Source: JABCYV01 sp035512155 (lineage in GTDB: Bacteria > Acidobacteriota > Terriglobia > Terriglobales > Acidobacteriaceae). Taken from it: a stretch of 64,000 nt of DNA. The translations under genes and the position numbers were made by a program. Below are positions 50,667 to 57,827 of the stretch, piece by piece. Position 1 is the stretch's first letter, and each line of letters starts with the position of its first letter. The notes under the pieces were generated by a model, which searched no databases, was not told where the DNA came from, and was given only the letters and a program-made list of their open reading frames with translations. The DNA is taken from NCBI GenBank assembly GCA_035512155.1, contig DATKEN010000123.1:1-64000 (forward strand), read 5' to 3'.

Positions 50667-51692
50667 CTATAAGAACAATTTGCTGACGGACGTCTCTTCG
50701 TGAATCGATTGAATGGCGCGTCCGATCAAACCTGCGATAGAAAGAACCTTAATCTTGGGTTCCTTCGCTGCCGCATCAGTCAGCGGAATGGTATTGGTAA
50801 CTACCACTTCCATGATGGCGGACTCGGCAATGTTCTCAACTGCCGGACCGGACAGCACGGGATGCGAGCAGCAGGCGTGAACCGCGATGGCGCCATTTTC
50901 CAAGAGCGCGCTGGCAGTCTTAACCAGCGTTCCGGCGGTATCGATCAGGTCGTCAATCACCAGACAAGTGCGGCCATTGACTTCGCCGATCACGTGCATG
51001 ACCTCGGCTACATTCATTTCCACCCGCCGTTTGTCCATGATGGCGAGGGCCGCGTCCATCTTCTTGGCAAAAAAGCGGGCCCGCTCCACGCCCCCGGCAT
51101 CCGGGGAAACGACCGTAAGGTTGGGCAAGTTCAGCCGCTTAAAGTGATCCACCAGCACCGGCGACGCGAACAGGTGGTCCACCGGAATATTGAAAAATCC
51201 CTGCAATTGGGGCGCATGCAAATCCACGATCAGAGCCCGGTCCGCGCCGGCCGTAGTCAGCAGGTCAGCCACCAGCTTGGCGGAAATTGGGACCCGCGGC
51301 TTGTCCTTGCGGTCTTGCCGCGCATATCCAAAATACGGAATTACTGACGTGATGCGCCGCGCCGATGCGCGTTTGAGCGCGTCAATCATCAACAGCAGTT
51401 CCATCAGATGCTCGTCCACGGGACGGCAAGTAGGTTGCATCACGAAGACGTCAGCCCCGCGCACGTTCTCCTGTACCTGGACGTAGGCCTCGCCATCGCT
51501 GAAACGCGTGACCATCGCCTGGCCGCGCGGCAGCCCCAGAAATGCGCAGACTTCTTCACACAGCGGCTCGTTGGCGGACCCACAAAAGATCTTGAACTTA
51601 TCGTCCACGCGTCCGCGTTGAGGCTTGCGCTCCGGCTTTTCGTCGGCGCTCATCTGGGCCTTCTTTTCCGTCGCTGTCGCAAGAGTTGCCAT
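50667..51692 (-). CDS. prs: Ribose-phosphate pyrophosphokinase
   Basis: Prs makes PRPP for purine, pyrimidine, NAD, His and Trp synthesis. The 341-residue protein has FSDGEAYVQVQENVRGADVF, IPYFGYARQDRKDKPRVPIS, DLHAPQLQGFF, SPDAGGVERARFFAKKM and the PRPP loop LVIDDLIDTAGTLVKTA. The first ~30 residues are an unconserved charged extension; a later start at residue 14 (MSADEK) is possible. Gene order prs-rplY-pth-rpsF is common in bacteria. Confidence 0.97.
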   Translation of the reverse strand: MATLATATEKKAQMSADEKPERKPQRGRVDDKFKIFCGSANEPLCEEVCAFLGLPRGQAMVTRFSDGEAYVQVQENVRGADVFVMQPTCRPVDEHLMELLLMIDALKRASARRITSVIPYFGYARQDRKDKPRVPISAKLVADLLTTAGADRALIVDLHAPQLQGFFNIPVDHLFASPVLVDHFKRLNLPNLTVVSPDAGGVERARFFAKKMDAALAIMDKRRVEMNVAEVMHVIGEVNGRTCLVIDDLIDTAGTLVKTASALLENGAIAVHACCSHPVLSGPAVENIAESAIMEVVVTNTIPLTDAAAKEPKIKVLSIAGLIGRAIQSIHEETSVSKLFL

Positions 51693-51764
51693 GTGTTTAG
51701 CTCTCAGCCGTCAGCTCTTGGCTATCGGCTTTTACCGCCCAAGCCAGAAGCTGTGGCGATTTTC

Positions 51765-51838
51765 TGGCTGGGCCGCTAGGATTCGAACCTAGACAAAGTG
51801 CTCCAAAGGCACTTGACCTACCATTAGTCGACGGCCCA
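51765..51838 (-). tRNA. tRNA-Gln (UUG anticodon)
   Basis: On the minus strand, 74 nt fold as a cloverleaf: acceptor TGGGCCG/CGGCCCA, short D-stem GAC/GTC, anticodon stem AGTGC/GCACT with loop CTTTGGA giving anticodon TTG, and T-arm CTAGG-TTCGAAT-CCTAG. The CCA end is encoded. It lies in the spacer between ispE and prs on the same strand. Confidence 0.96.
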
Positions 51839-51922
51839 GTTTCCTCGATCTCAGATTGCCCGATGTCAGATTGTAGATTGAAAACATCGTCTTCGGCACT
51901 AGCAATCTGAAATCCGAGACCG

Positions 51923-53143
51923 TCAATCGAGAATTTTCTTCCAGTACTGCCGACGCGTCAGCGTAGTCGTAGCCACCGCCGGAAAGCCCTGCTTCCGTAC
52001 GTTGGCCGCAGCCTTTTCAGCCGATGCCCTGGAAGCAAACAGTCCATAAACAGCAGATCCGGAACCGGAGAGCGAGGCATAAAACGCGCCCGCACGTTCC
52101 AGCGCAGCCTTGACCTCACGCAATTCGGGATACTTAGGAAAGACGACTCGTTCAAAGTCGTTTTCTATCCCGGTACGGACGAGGTCGAGAAGCGGGGTCT
52201 CGGCCCGGCCCCTGCCTTTACTCACAGGGACACCGGATACAGTGCCGCTCAGCCACGCAGAAACGATGCGGCTGAACTCACTTATTCTATCGGAGGAAGA
52301 TGGGACCGTCAATTTGGGATGTCGTGAATCTGCAGAGAGCATGTGGGGACGGGCGCCCTCGCCCGTCCGGGCCGAGCCCCGCTCGGCTAGCTCTTCGTCG
52401 GGGGTTGAGACGCCGCCCGAAGTGTTTGTCTCACCTGAAATGTTTGCCCCACCCGAAGTGTTTGCCCCCCCTGAAGCGCTGGCTCCGCCTGAAATGTTGG
52501 GGTCACCGTGGAAGGGCACGGCTTCAGCCGTGCCGAAAAGGTCGCCATGAGAAGAGGGCTTTAGCCCCTGAGGGGACCCCGTCATCCCATCCCAATCGGC
52601 AAAAGCCTGTGGCGTGGAAACTCCAATCTCAGGTGTCGCCACCACGCACGCAGTCGATGGCAGATCAGGCAGCGGATAGACTTCCTCGCCGCGTCCAATC
52701 CCGAGAACCGTCCCACCCACAAGGAAAAGCGGCACATCCGATCCGACTTCCGACGCGATTCGCAGTCTCTCAGGCCCCGCCAACCTCTTCTTCAGCGTCC
52801 GTTCCAGCGCCAGAAGCGATGCGACAGCGTTGCCTGACGCCCCTCCCAGCCCGCCCTGCACCGGAAGACGCTTCTCGATTTCGATCACTACCCGGCAGCG
52901 CGCGCCGAGCGCCGCAATCGCTCTCTCGACAACGCGATAACAAGTGTTCGATTCGTCTTTTGGAACACGGGGATCTTCGCAACGAATCTCGATACCCGTC
53001 CCACGCTCGACGCGCACACGAATCATGTCGTGCAGCGCGATGGTCTGATATACCGTCTGCAGCTCGTGAAATCCGTCTGGCCGCGGCGCTCCAATGCAAA
53101 GACCGAGATTGATCTTAGCGAACGATCGAACAGTGACGGGCAT
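51923..53143 (-). CDS. ispE: 4-diphosphocytidyl-2-C-methyl-D-erythritol kinase, with a long in-frame insert
   Basis: IspE phosphorylates CDP-ME in the MEP isoprenoid pathway. The GHMP fold is intact: KINLGL (Lys10), GLGGASGNAVASLLAL (ATP loop, 98-113), GSDVPLF (catalytic Asp136) and the C-terminal ASLSGSGSAVYGLF. At 406 residues it is about 110 longer than usual because of an insert at about residues 186-283. That insert contains a six-residue unit repeated five times (SGGANT-type, residues ~217-246) and is encoded by palindromes and an 18-bp tandem repeat (52347-52567). The insert falls in a loop, so the enzyme is probably still active. Confidence 0.93.
   Translation of the reverse strand: MPVTVRSFAKINLGLCIGAPRPDGFHELQTVYQTIALHDMIRVRVERGTGIEIRCEDPRVPKDESNTCYRVVERAIAALGARCRVVIEIEKRLPVQGGLGGASGNAVASLLALERTLKKRLAGPERLRIASEVGSDVPLFLVGGTVLGIGRGEEVYPLPDLPSTACVVATPEIGVSTPQAFADWDGMTGSPQGLKPSSHGDLFGTAEAVPFHGDPNISGGASASGGANTSGGANISGETNTSGGVSTPDEELAERGSARTGEGARPHMLSADSRHPKLTVPSSSDRISEFSRIVSAWLSGTVSGVPVSKGRGRAETPLLDLVRTGIENDFERVVFPKYPELREVKAALERAGAFYASLSGSGSAVYGLFASRASAEKAAANVRKQGFPAVATTTLTRRQYWKKILD
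52347..52368. repeat. Palindrome in the ispE insert (first kind)
   Basis: GGACGGGCG-CCCT-CGCCCGTCC has perfect 9-nt arms. Its 20-bp core is the same sequence as the palindrome at 49858-49877, inverted. It encodes part of the extra ispE residues (about 258-266). Confidence 0.75.
52416..52505. repeat. 18-bp tandem repeat in ispE, five copies
   Basis: Five copies of an 18-bp unit, e.g. CCCGAAGTGTTTGCCCCC or CCTGAAATGTTTGCCCCA, run from 52416 to 52505. The copies differ at two to seven bases. On the coding (minus) strand each copy adds six residues of the S-G-G-A-N-T/I type. The unit length is a multiple of three, so changes in copy number keep the frame. Confidence 0.9.
52515..52567. repeat. 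Two REP-like palindromes in ispE (GGCACGGCT and GGGCT kinds)
   Basis: GGCACGGCT-TC-AGCCGTGCC (52515-52534, perfect 9-nt arms) is followed 22 nt later by GGGCT-TT-AGCCC (52556-52567). The same pair in the same order and orientation lies inside the amidotransferase gene at 56894-56948, with a one-base change in the first loop. Both pairs are inside protein-coding sequence. Confidence 0.85.
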
Positions 53144-53190
53144 GGACGGACGATTTTGAATTGGCCCCAGAGATCGATCTTCGCCGGTCT

Positions 53191-55068
53191 TTACTTGGTC
53201 ATCTGAATCGAAACGATACCGCCCGGCTTGGGTTCTCTGGAAGTCTCCACGTATTCGATTAGCGCACGTGCACCTTCAAGATCAGAGCACGGGTGCAAAT
53301 CTCCCTTAGGGACAAAGTTGGCTGCTGTGAACTCAATTTTGTAGTAGTTGCGGGCGTGGAGAGCAACCGTTCGCCCGCCCGAGTCAACTTCCAAATCCAT
53401 GATTGCCGGCGGTGTGCATCGCACATTTTTGATTGTTCCGCTAACAGAATGATGGGGTCCTTTCAGGCTTTCATCGCTCGACTGGACTGCGGCCGCCGCC
53501 ACACCCGATTTGCCATCCAACGGGTTCGCAGAGGTTTGAGTTTCAGAGGAAGCCGACTGCAATTCCTGCTGGATTTGGCGGTTTGCCTCTTCTGTCTGTT
53601 CTCGGACCGCCTGAGACCGTTGCACTGCTTCCATGGCGTTTTGAACTATCGCAGCCTCCTGGGGCGACTTAGCCACCTTCAGGGCCTGTTGGAGTACAGC
53701 CATCGCATTCTTCTCTTGTTGTGCAGCCAGTAGCACATTCGCGGCATTTACTCGGTAGATGATATTGCCTGGGTCTAATACTACGGCTTGCACGGTCAAC
53801 ATATGAGCTTCGTCGAGATTTCTGTTATGCATTGCATAGAACACTGCCAACCGATCATAGGAGGGGGCAAACGATGAATTGAGCTTGATGGCGGTACGCA
53901 GGCTGCTCTCGACCCCATCCTCTCCGTTCGAGCCGCGGTTCATAGAGATGGCGGCAAAATAATAATGGGCAAGAAAACTCTGCGAATCCAGTTTCACAGC
54001 TTGGTCATACCATTTCAGCGCTTCATCGAGATGACCTTCGCGGAATTCCAGATATCCCATAGTTTCGTGAGCCTGGACGTTACTTGGATCCTCCCGCAGC
54101 ACCTCTTCCAGCAAAAAACGCGCATCCTTTGATCGCTGATTATAGGCCAGGAGGTCCGCACGCACCGCATCCGCTTGCGGCGGGTTCAGCGATTGAACCT
54201 TGAAAGCGGCGTCGTCCACGATAGTGGAACTAGACATTGTGAAAGCATTAAAACTGGACTGGCCGATGTATCTTTCCAGCGCTGTTTGTAACTGCTTCAG
54301 GTCACCGAAAGTGCGAGTCGCCGCGGCGATCGGATCGGTTTTCTGACTCAGCAAAGCTGCATAGTCGCCGAGTTCGTTCGTGTTTTCCTTCCAGTCTTTG
54401 AATTTTATGTAGTGCGTGAGCACCCAGGATTCGGCATAAAAGATAGAGCCCTTGTTCTCCTCGTGGTAGTAGGGAGAACTGCGGTCGACACTGAAGAGGG
54501 TGGCCAGGGGAATGAGACGGTTCTGTCTCAGAAGCACAATCATCTCCGGGCTGGCCTGCCCCAGGATCGCGCCCTTGTCCCGAATGTCGGTGTTTTCGTA
54601 GAACTCGGCCAATCCCTCATTGAGCCAAAGGGGAAGCCATTCCTCCGCTCTGCTGGTTAGAAGGTGAGTGTATTCGTGGTAAATCGTGGCGTAGGGATGC
54701 TCTCCAGGTGCGTCCAGCCGCAACAGAATATAGTTTTTGTCAGGAGCCCGCAAAAAAAGTCCCGCTAGTTGGAGCTGCCCTTTTCCTAGATAGGCTTCTG
54801 GCTCAAGTGCCCGGAAATCCTTTTCATTCTTGAGCGCGATCACAACAATCGGAGAGCCCGGATCTACCTGCATTTTCGGAAACGCCGCGTGAAAAACTGC
54901 GCGCATGCGCTCGAATTGGTCCGCTATGTGGCGGCCCTGCTTTTCGTTTCCGTCGGTTATGACGACGAAGTGCTGGCTGCGGACTTCCAACCAGTTTTCT
55001 GCCTTGTCTCGACCTGAAGCAGTCACAACTGCCAGCAGGGGTATCAGCCAGAGAACGCGCTTAGACAT
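53191..55068 (-). CDS. TPR-containing zinc metallopeptidase-like protein (DUF1570 type)
   Basis: The 625-residue secreted protein (signal LWLIPLLAVVTASG) starts with a gluzincin-like domain: LEVRSQHFVVITDGNE near the start, then the zinc site YHEYTHLLTSR (HEXXH) and NEGLAEFYE, the third-ligand glutamate helix, at about residues 130-165. Residues ~320-500 form several TPR-like helices (EVLREDPSNVQAHETMGYLEF, LDEALKWYDQAVKLD). The C-terminal ~110 residues are a separate beta domain. A periplasmic peptidase role is likely; substrate unknown. Confidence 0.8.
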   Translation of the reverse strand: MSKRVLWLIPLLAVVTASGRDKAENWLEVRSQHFVVITDGNEKQGRHIADQFERMRAVFHAAFPKMQVDPGSPIVVIALKNEKDFRALEPEAYLGKGQLQLAGLFLRAPDKNYILLRLDAPGEHPYATIYHEYTHLLTSRAEEWLPLWLNEGLAEFYENTDIRDKGAILGQASPEMIVLLRQNRLIPLATLFSVDRSSPYYHEENKGSIFYAESWVLTHYIKFKDWKENTNELGDYAALLSQKTDPIAAATRTFGDLKQLQTALERYIGQSSFNAFTMSSSTIVDDAAFKVQSLNPPQADAVRADLLAYNQRSKDARFLLEEVLREDPSNVQAHETMGYLEFREGHLDEALKWYDQAVKLDSQSFLAHYYFAAISMNRGSNGEDGVESSLRTAIKLNSSFAPSYDRLAVFYAMHNRNLDEAHMLTVQAVVLDPGNIIYRVNAANVLLAAQQEKNAMAVLQQALKVAKSPQEAAIVQNAMEAVQRSQAVREQTEEANRQIQQELQSASSETQTSANPLDGKSGVAAAAVQSSDESLKGPHHSVSGTIKNVRCTPPAIMDLEVDSGGRTVALHARNYYKIEFTAANFVPKGDLHPCSDLEGARALIEYVETSREPKPGGIVSIQMTK

Positions 55069-55175
55069 GGTGGCGAGACATTCATATACCCAAGACTCAC
55101 CCCGGTCAAACGGAATTTGAGAGCATTTTCGAGTGGCTGGTAGGGAGGCCGTGCGAGCAGAATTGAGTGGGGTTT

Positions 55176-55913
55176 TCAGCTCCGCCGCTTGTAGTACACC
55201 GCAAACTCAAATCCCGGATTTGCCGGAAACAGCTCAGCAACTTTTCTCAAGCGCTCGGCCATCTGCGCTGGCGCCAGCAGAGGATAGTCGCGCTCCCGCA
55301 GATCGTAATAATCCACGTCAATAAACAACGACAGCAAATAGATGGAAATAGCGTCGGCAAAAGCGGCCGCGAAGTATTCGTTCTTATACTTTTCCGAGTC
55401 CGGGCCGGGAGCAAGAGCCAGCTTGCGCGATTCCCAGGCATCAAGCGACGTTTCTCCGCGGACACCCGCTTCCACCTGTTTCCACGCCAGATCAGCGAAA
55501 GCCTGTGACACTCCCGCCTTTTCCACGACCGCGTGCCCTACATTGATATAAAACTCAAAGGCAACGGAAAACTTGTCGTCCATCAGCCGGGTCGAGATGA
55601 AGACGCACTGTGAGTCGCCCAAATCGAGGTTGCGATGACAAACCGCATTGTCGCTCAGGGCGACATCATAGCGGTCGGCGATCACCGTCTCATCGCCCTG
55701 GTTCACCGTGAGCGGCACAAAGTAATACGCCTTGCGCTTCAAGGCTGCGGCAGCAGCATCGGGGACAGCGGCCACCATGCGCTCCAGATCGGACTCCGGG
55801 ACCGTGATCTCGCCGGAAACGGCGTAACAGATGCCATTCGGCGCCTGCGAAACCGGAGTGTGGCGGACCACCTCCGCGGGGGGCCGCGTGATGGGCGCAG
55901 CAGCTTGTGACAT
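55176..55913 (-). CDS. Hypothetical protein
   Basis: A 245-residue protein without signal peptide or membrane helix and without a recognised family. The sequence is well mixed with alternating beta and helical stretches (ICYAVSGEITVPESDLERMV, KRKAYYFVPLTVNQGDE, AFEFYINVGHAVVEKAG). A pair of cysteines (NAVCHRNLDLGDSQC) and a tyrosine-rich C-terminus (LFIDVDYYDLRERDYPLL) are notable. Start ATG 55913. It is followed on the same strand, 107 nt after its stop, by the TPR metallopeptidase gene. Confidence 0.65.
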   Translation of the reverse strand: MSQAAAPITRPPAEVVRHTPVSQAPNGICYAVSGEITVPESDLERMVAAVPDAAAAALKRKAYYFVPLTVNQGDETVIADRYDVALSDNAVCHRNLDLGDSQCVFISTRLMDDKFSVAFEFYINVGHAVVEKAGVSQAFADLAWKQVEAGVRGETSLDAWESRKLALAPGPDSEKYKNEYFAAAFADAISIYLLSLFIDVDYYDLRERDYPLLAPAQMAERLRKVAELFPANPGFEFAVYYKRRS

Positions 55914-55981
55914 GAACTGTATTCTAACCCACGCGCAAAGTGGCTGCGCCGAACCCGCTCAATGTTGTAGCTTAAGCGTTG

Positions 55982-56287
55982 ATGCCATCCGCTAGAACGC
56001 CCGCTCGCAAACCGCGTTGGTTCATGATTCCAGTCCGCGTGCTATTGGTCACGTTCCTTCTGACCTTGCTGGCTTTCGCTGTGAGCCTGTTATTGGGTAT
56101 CGTTGGAATCGTGATCGGAGCGCGGCTTCGACACGTGCCCCCCAAGATGACGCTGGCTTACAAAAATATCGCAGCTCCCGCCGCTGCCATGGTGGGAGCT
56201 ATCGTGCTGATTTCCGCCGCTTCTATGGAGATCCGGCACTACCGGCAGGCGAAAACGCTGGATGAGATTGAAAAGGCAAGCCGTTAA
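55982..56287 (+). CDS. Hypothetical membrane protein
   Basis: About 101 residues with two hydrophobic helices (MIPVRVLLVTFLLTLLAFAV plus the adjoining segment, about 15-48, and AAPAAAMVGAIVLISAASM, about 65-83) and a basic N-terminus (ARTPARKPRW). No family recognised. The ATG at 55982 is used; a TTG lies directly before it. Divergent from the preceding gene and 35 nt before the amidotransferase gene. Confidence 0.65.
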   Translation: MPSARTPARKPRWFMIPVRVLLVTFLLTLLAFAVSLLLGIVGIVIGARLRHVPPKMTLAYKNIAAPAAAMVGAIVLISAASMEIRHYRQAKTLDEIEKASR

Positions 56288-56322
56288 AGTCGGCCGCCTC
56301 TCCCCCGAGCTACAATCTACGT

Positions 56323-57198
56323 ATGGCACCGCGCATCGCCATTCCGATCCCGCATTCAGGCGACTCTTCTTACACCGACAGGGCTTTGCCGCAATACGAG
56401 CACGCCGTCGAAATGGCCGGCGGGGAGCCGGTGCGCATCCCTCTCGATCAATCTTCGGAACAGGTCACGAAGTTGATCGAGGGTTGCGACGCAGTTCTGC
56501 TCCCGGGCAGCAAAGCCGATGTCGATCCCGCAAAGTACGCCGCACCCAAAGATCCTCAGACCGCAGATGCCGATGTCAAACGCGACGCCATCGACGAATT
56601 GCTGCTCCGGGACGCCTATGTGATGCGCAAGCCAGTGCTCGGCATCTGCTACGGCCTGCAGAGCCTGAATGTGCATCGCGCCGGGACACTCATGCAGCAC
56701 ATCGAGTCGCAAGTCAATCATGCCGCGGGACGCACAGTTCCCGTAGCGCACACCGTCGAGGTTGACCCGGAATCGAAATTGGCGAACATTGTCGCTTCGG
56801 GAGCTAAAGCCCCTCTCTCGCCCGCCAGCACCGCTTTCTCCTCGACTCCCGCCCGTCCCGCTTTCTCCTCGACTCCCGCCAGCACCGTGGAAGGGCACGG
56901 CTTTAGCCGTGCCAATCGATCAGCCGCCAGTTCCGGGGCTTCAGCCCCTGATCAAACTGAGCTTGTCCTGCCCGTAAATTCCAGCCATCACCAGGCAGCA
57001 GCAGCCGTCGGAGACGGCCTTCGAATCGTGGCGCGTTCTCCGCAGGATGGAATTATTGAAGCGCTGGAAGGAACCTCACCTGATCACTTCGTCCTAGCAG
57101 TGCAATGGCATCCGGAGCGTTCCGTGGACAATGACGAGCCTTCGCGAGCGATTTTTCGTGCGCTAGTCGAGGCGGCGAGGGCCCGGCATGGAAGCTGA
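56323..57198 (+). CDS. Class I glutamine amidotransferase-like hydrolase (peptidase C26) with repeat insert
   Basis: The 291-residue protein belongs to the gamma-glutamyl-gamma-aminobutyrate hydrolase (PuuD-like) family: PGSKADVDPAKY, the nucleophile Cys109 in LGICYGLQSLNV, NSSHHQA and the catalytic His263/Glu265 in VQWHPERS. Between about residues 160 and 211 an extra low-complexity segment (Ser/Ala/Pro-rich) is inserted, encoded by a 27-bp direct repeat and two palindromes also found in ispE. Family members cleave gamma-glutamyl amides; the exact substrate is unknown. Confidence 0.88.
   Translation: MAPRIAIPIPHSGDSSYTDRALPQYEHAVEMAGGEPVRIPLDQSSEQVTKLIEGCDAVLLPGSKADVDPAKYAAPKDPQTADADVKRDAIDELLLRDAYVMRKPVLGICYGLQSLNVHRAGTLMQHIESQVNHAAGRTVPVAHTVEVDPESKLANIVASGAKAPLSPASTAFSSTPARPAFSSTPASTVEGHGFSRANRSAASSGASAPDQTELVLPVNSSHHQAAAAVGDGLRIVARSPQDGIIEALEGTSPDHFVLAVQWHPERSVDNDEPSRAIFRALVEAARARHGS
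56832..56885. repeat. 27-bp tandem direct repeat in the amidotransferase gene
   Basis: The segment CGCTTTCTCCTCGACTCCCG occurs at about 56832-56851 and again at 56859-56878, a 27-bp period, encoding AFSSTPA-type units of nine residues twice. Period is a multiple of three. It lies directly before the palindrome pair. Confidence 0.8.
56894..56948. repeat. REP-like palindrome pair in the amidotransferase gene
   Basis: GGCACGGCT-TT-AGCCGTGCC (56894-56913) is followed 21 nt later by GGGGCT-TC-AGCCCC (56935-56948), the same order and spacing as at 52515-52567 in ispE. Both are within the coding sequence and both add low-complexity residues. Confidence 0.85.
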
Positions 57199-57256
57199 CG
57201 TCGACATTTGAGTGGGCGAGTGTGATTGTCGAATCGCAATTCGCGACATCGCTCAC

Positions 57257-57745
57257 TCAGGCTTTTTTCTTCCGCGGCTGGCCGGTTTTAGCTTTTTCTA
57301 ACAGCACCACGACATGAGCTATCGCGGCGTTGTCCGTTCCCATGCCTTCCGGTGTCTTGGCCTTGACGGCAACACAATCCAGCGGAACCCGCAGCAGCTC
57401 CGCCACTCGGCTGCGGATCCGCGGTGCATGCGGTCCGATTTTCGGCGCTGCGAGTATAAGCGTTGAATCCACATTGGCGAGGACGTAGCCCGCCGCTTGG
57501 ACGCGCTTCAGAGCTTCAGCCAGAAATACGGCGGAGTCAGCGCCCTTCCACTTTGGATCGGATGGCGAAAACAATGAGCCAATGTCGGGTGCGGCAACAG
57601 CTCCGAGAAGAGCGTCAGTTAGCGCGTGGAGCAAAACGTCGCCGTCGGAGTGCCCGCCCAGGCCTTTGGGATATGGCAGCGTCACTCCGCCAATCTTAAG
57701 CGGAATGCCACGTTTGAACTCATGCGAGTCCCAACCGTACCCAAT
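57257..57745 (-). CDS. ispF: 2-C-methyl-D-erythritol 2,4-cyclodiphosphate synthase, no ordinary start codon
   Basis: IspF closes the cyclic diphosphate in the MEP pathway. The GTG at 57685 is the first standard start, but it would cut off conserved sequence. Reading upstream in the same frame gives RIGYGWDSHEFKRGIPLKIGG before VTLPYP, an exact match to the family N-terminus that includes the metal ligands Asp and His of the D-S-H turn. From there back to an in-frame TAG at 57802-57800 no ATG, GTG or TTG occurs; ATT at 57745 is the only ATN codon. Later segments (GGHSDGDVLLHALTDAL, DIGSLFSPSDPKWKG, KAKTPEGMGTDN) are normal. End coordinate therefore assumes ATT. Confidence 0.85.
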   Translation of the reverse strand: MGYGWDSHEFKRGIPLKIGGVTLPYPKGLGGHSDGDVLLHALTDALLGAVAAPDIGSLFSPSDPKWKGADSAVFLAEALKRVQAAGYVLANVDSTLILAAPKIGPHAPRIRSRVAELLRVPLDCVAVKAKTPEGMGTDNAAIAHVVVLLEKAKTGQPRKKKA

Positions 57746-57747
57746 TC

Positions 57748-57775
57748 TGGTCGTTGGTCGTTGGTCGTTCGTCGT
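57748..57775. repeat. Heptamer tandem repeat (TGGTCGT) at the ispF start
   Basis: The plus strand has TGGTCGT three times and TCGTCGT once (57748-57775), followed by TGGGA. It directly abuts the first conserved ispF codons, where the initiation codon should be. Because 7 is not a multiple of 3, each gain or loss of one unit shifts the frame of anything read through it. Confidence 0.9.
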
Positions 57776-57827
57776 TGGGAAAAACCTCGCACTGCAAAGC
57801 TAAACGATCAGACAGCATTCAACAGTG

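Noticed and set aside
52416..52505. CRISPR array
   Set aside because: Units are contiguous 18-mers without spacers and lie in frame in ispE; no cas genes are present.
57257..57685. ispF starting at the GTG at 57685
   Set aside because: That start would remove the conserved RIGYGWDSH region with the metal-binding Asp and His, so the protein would not work.
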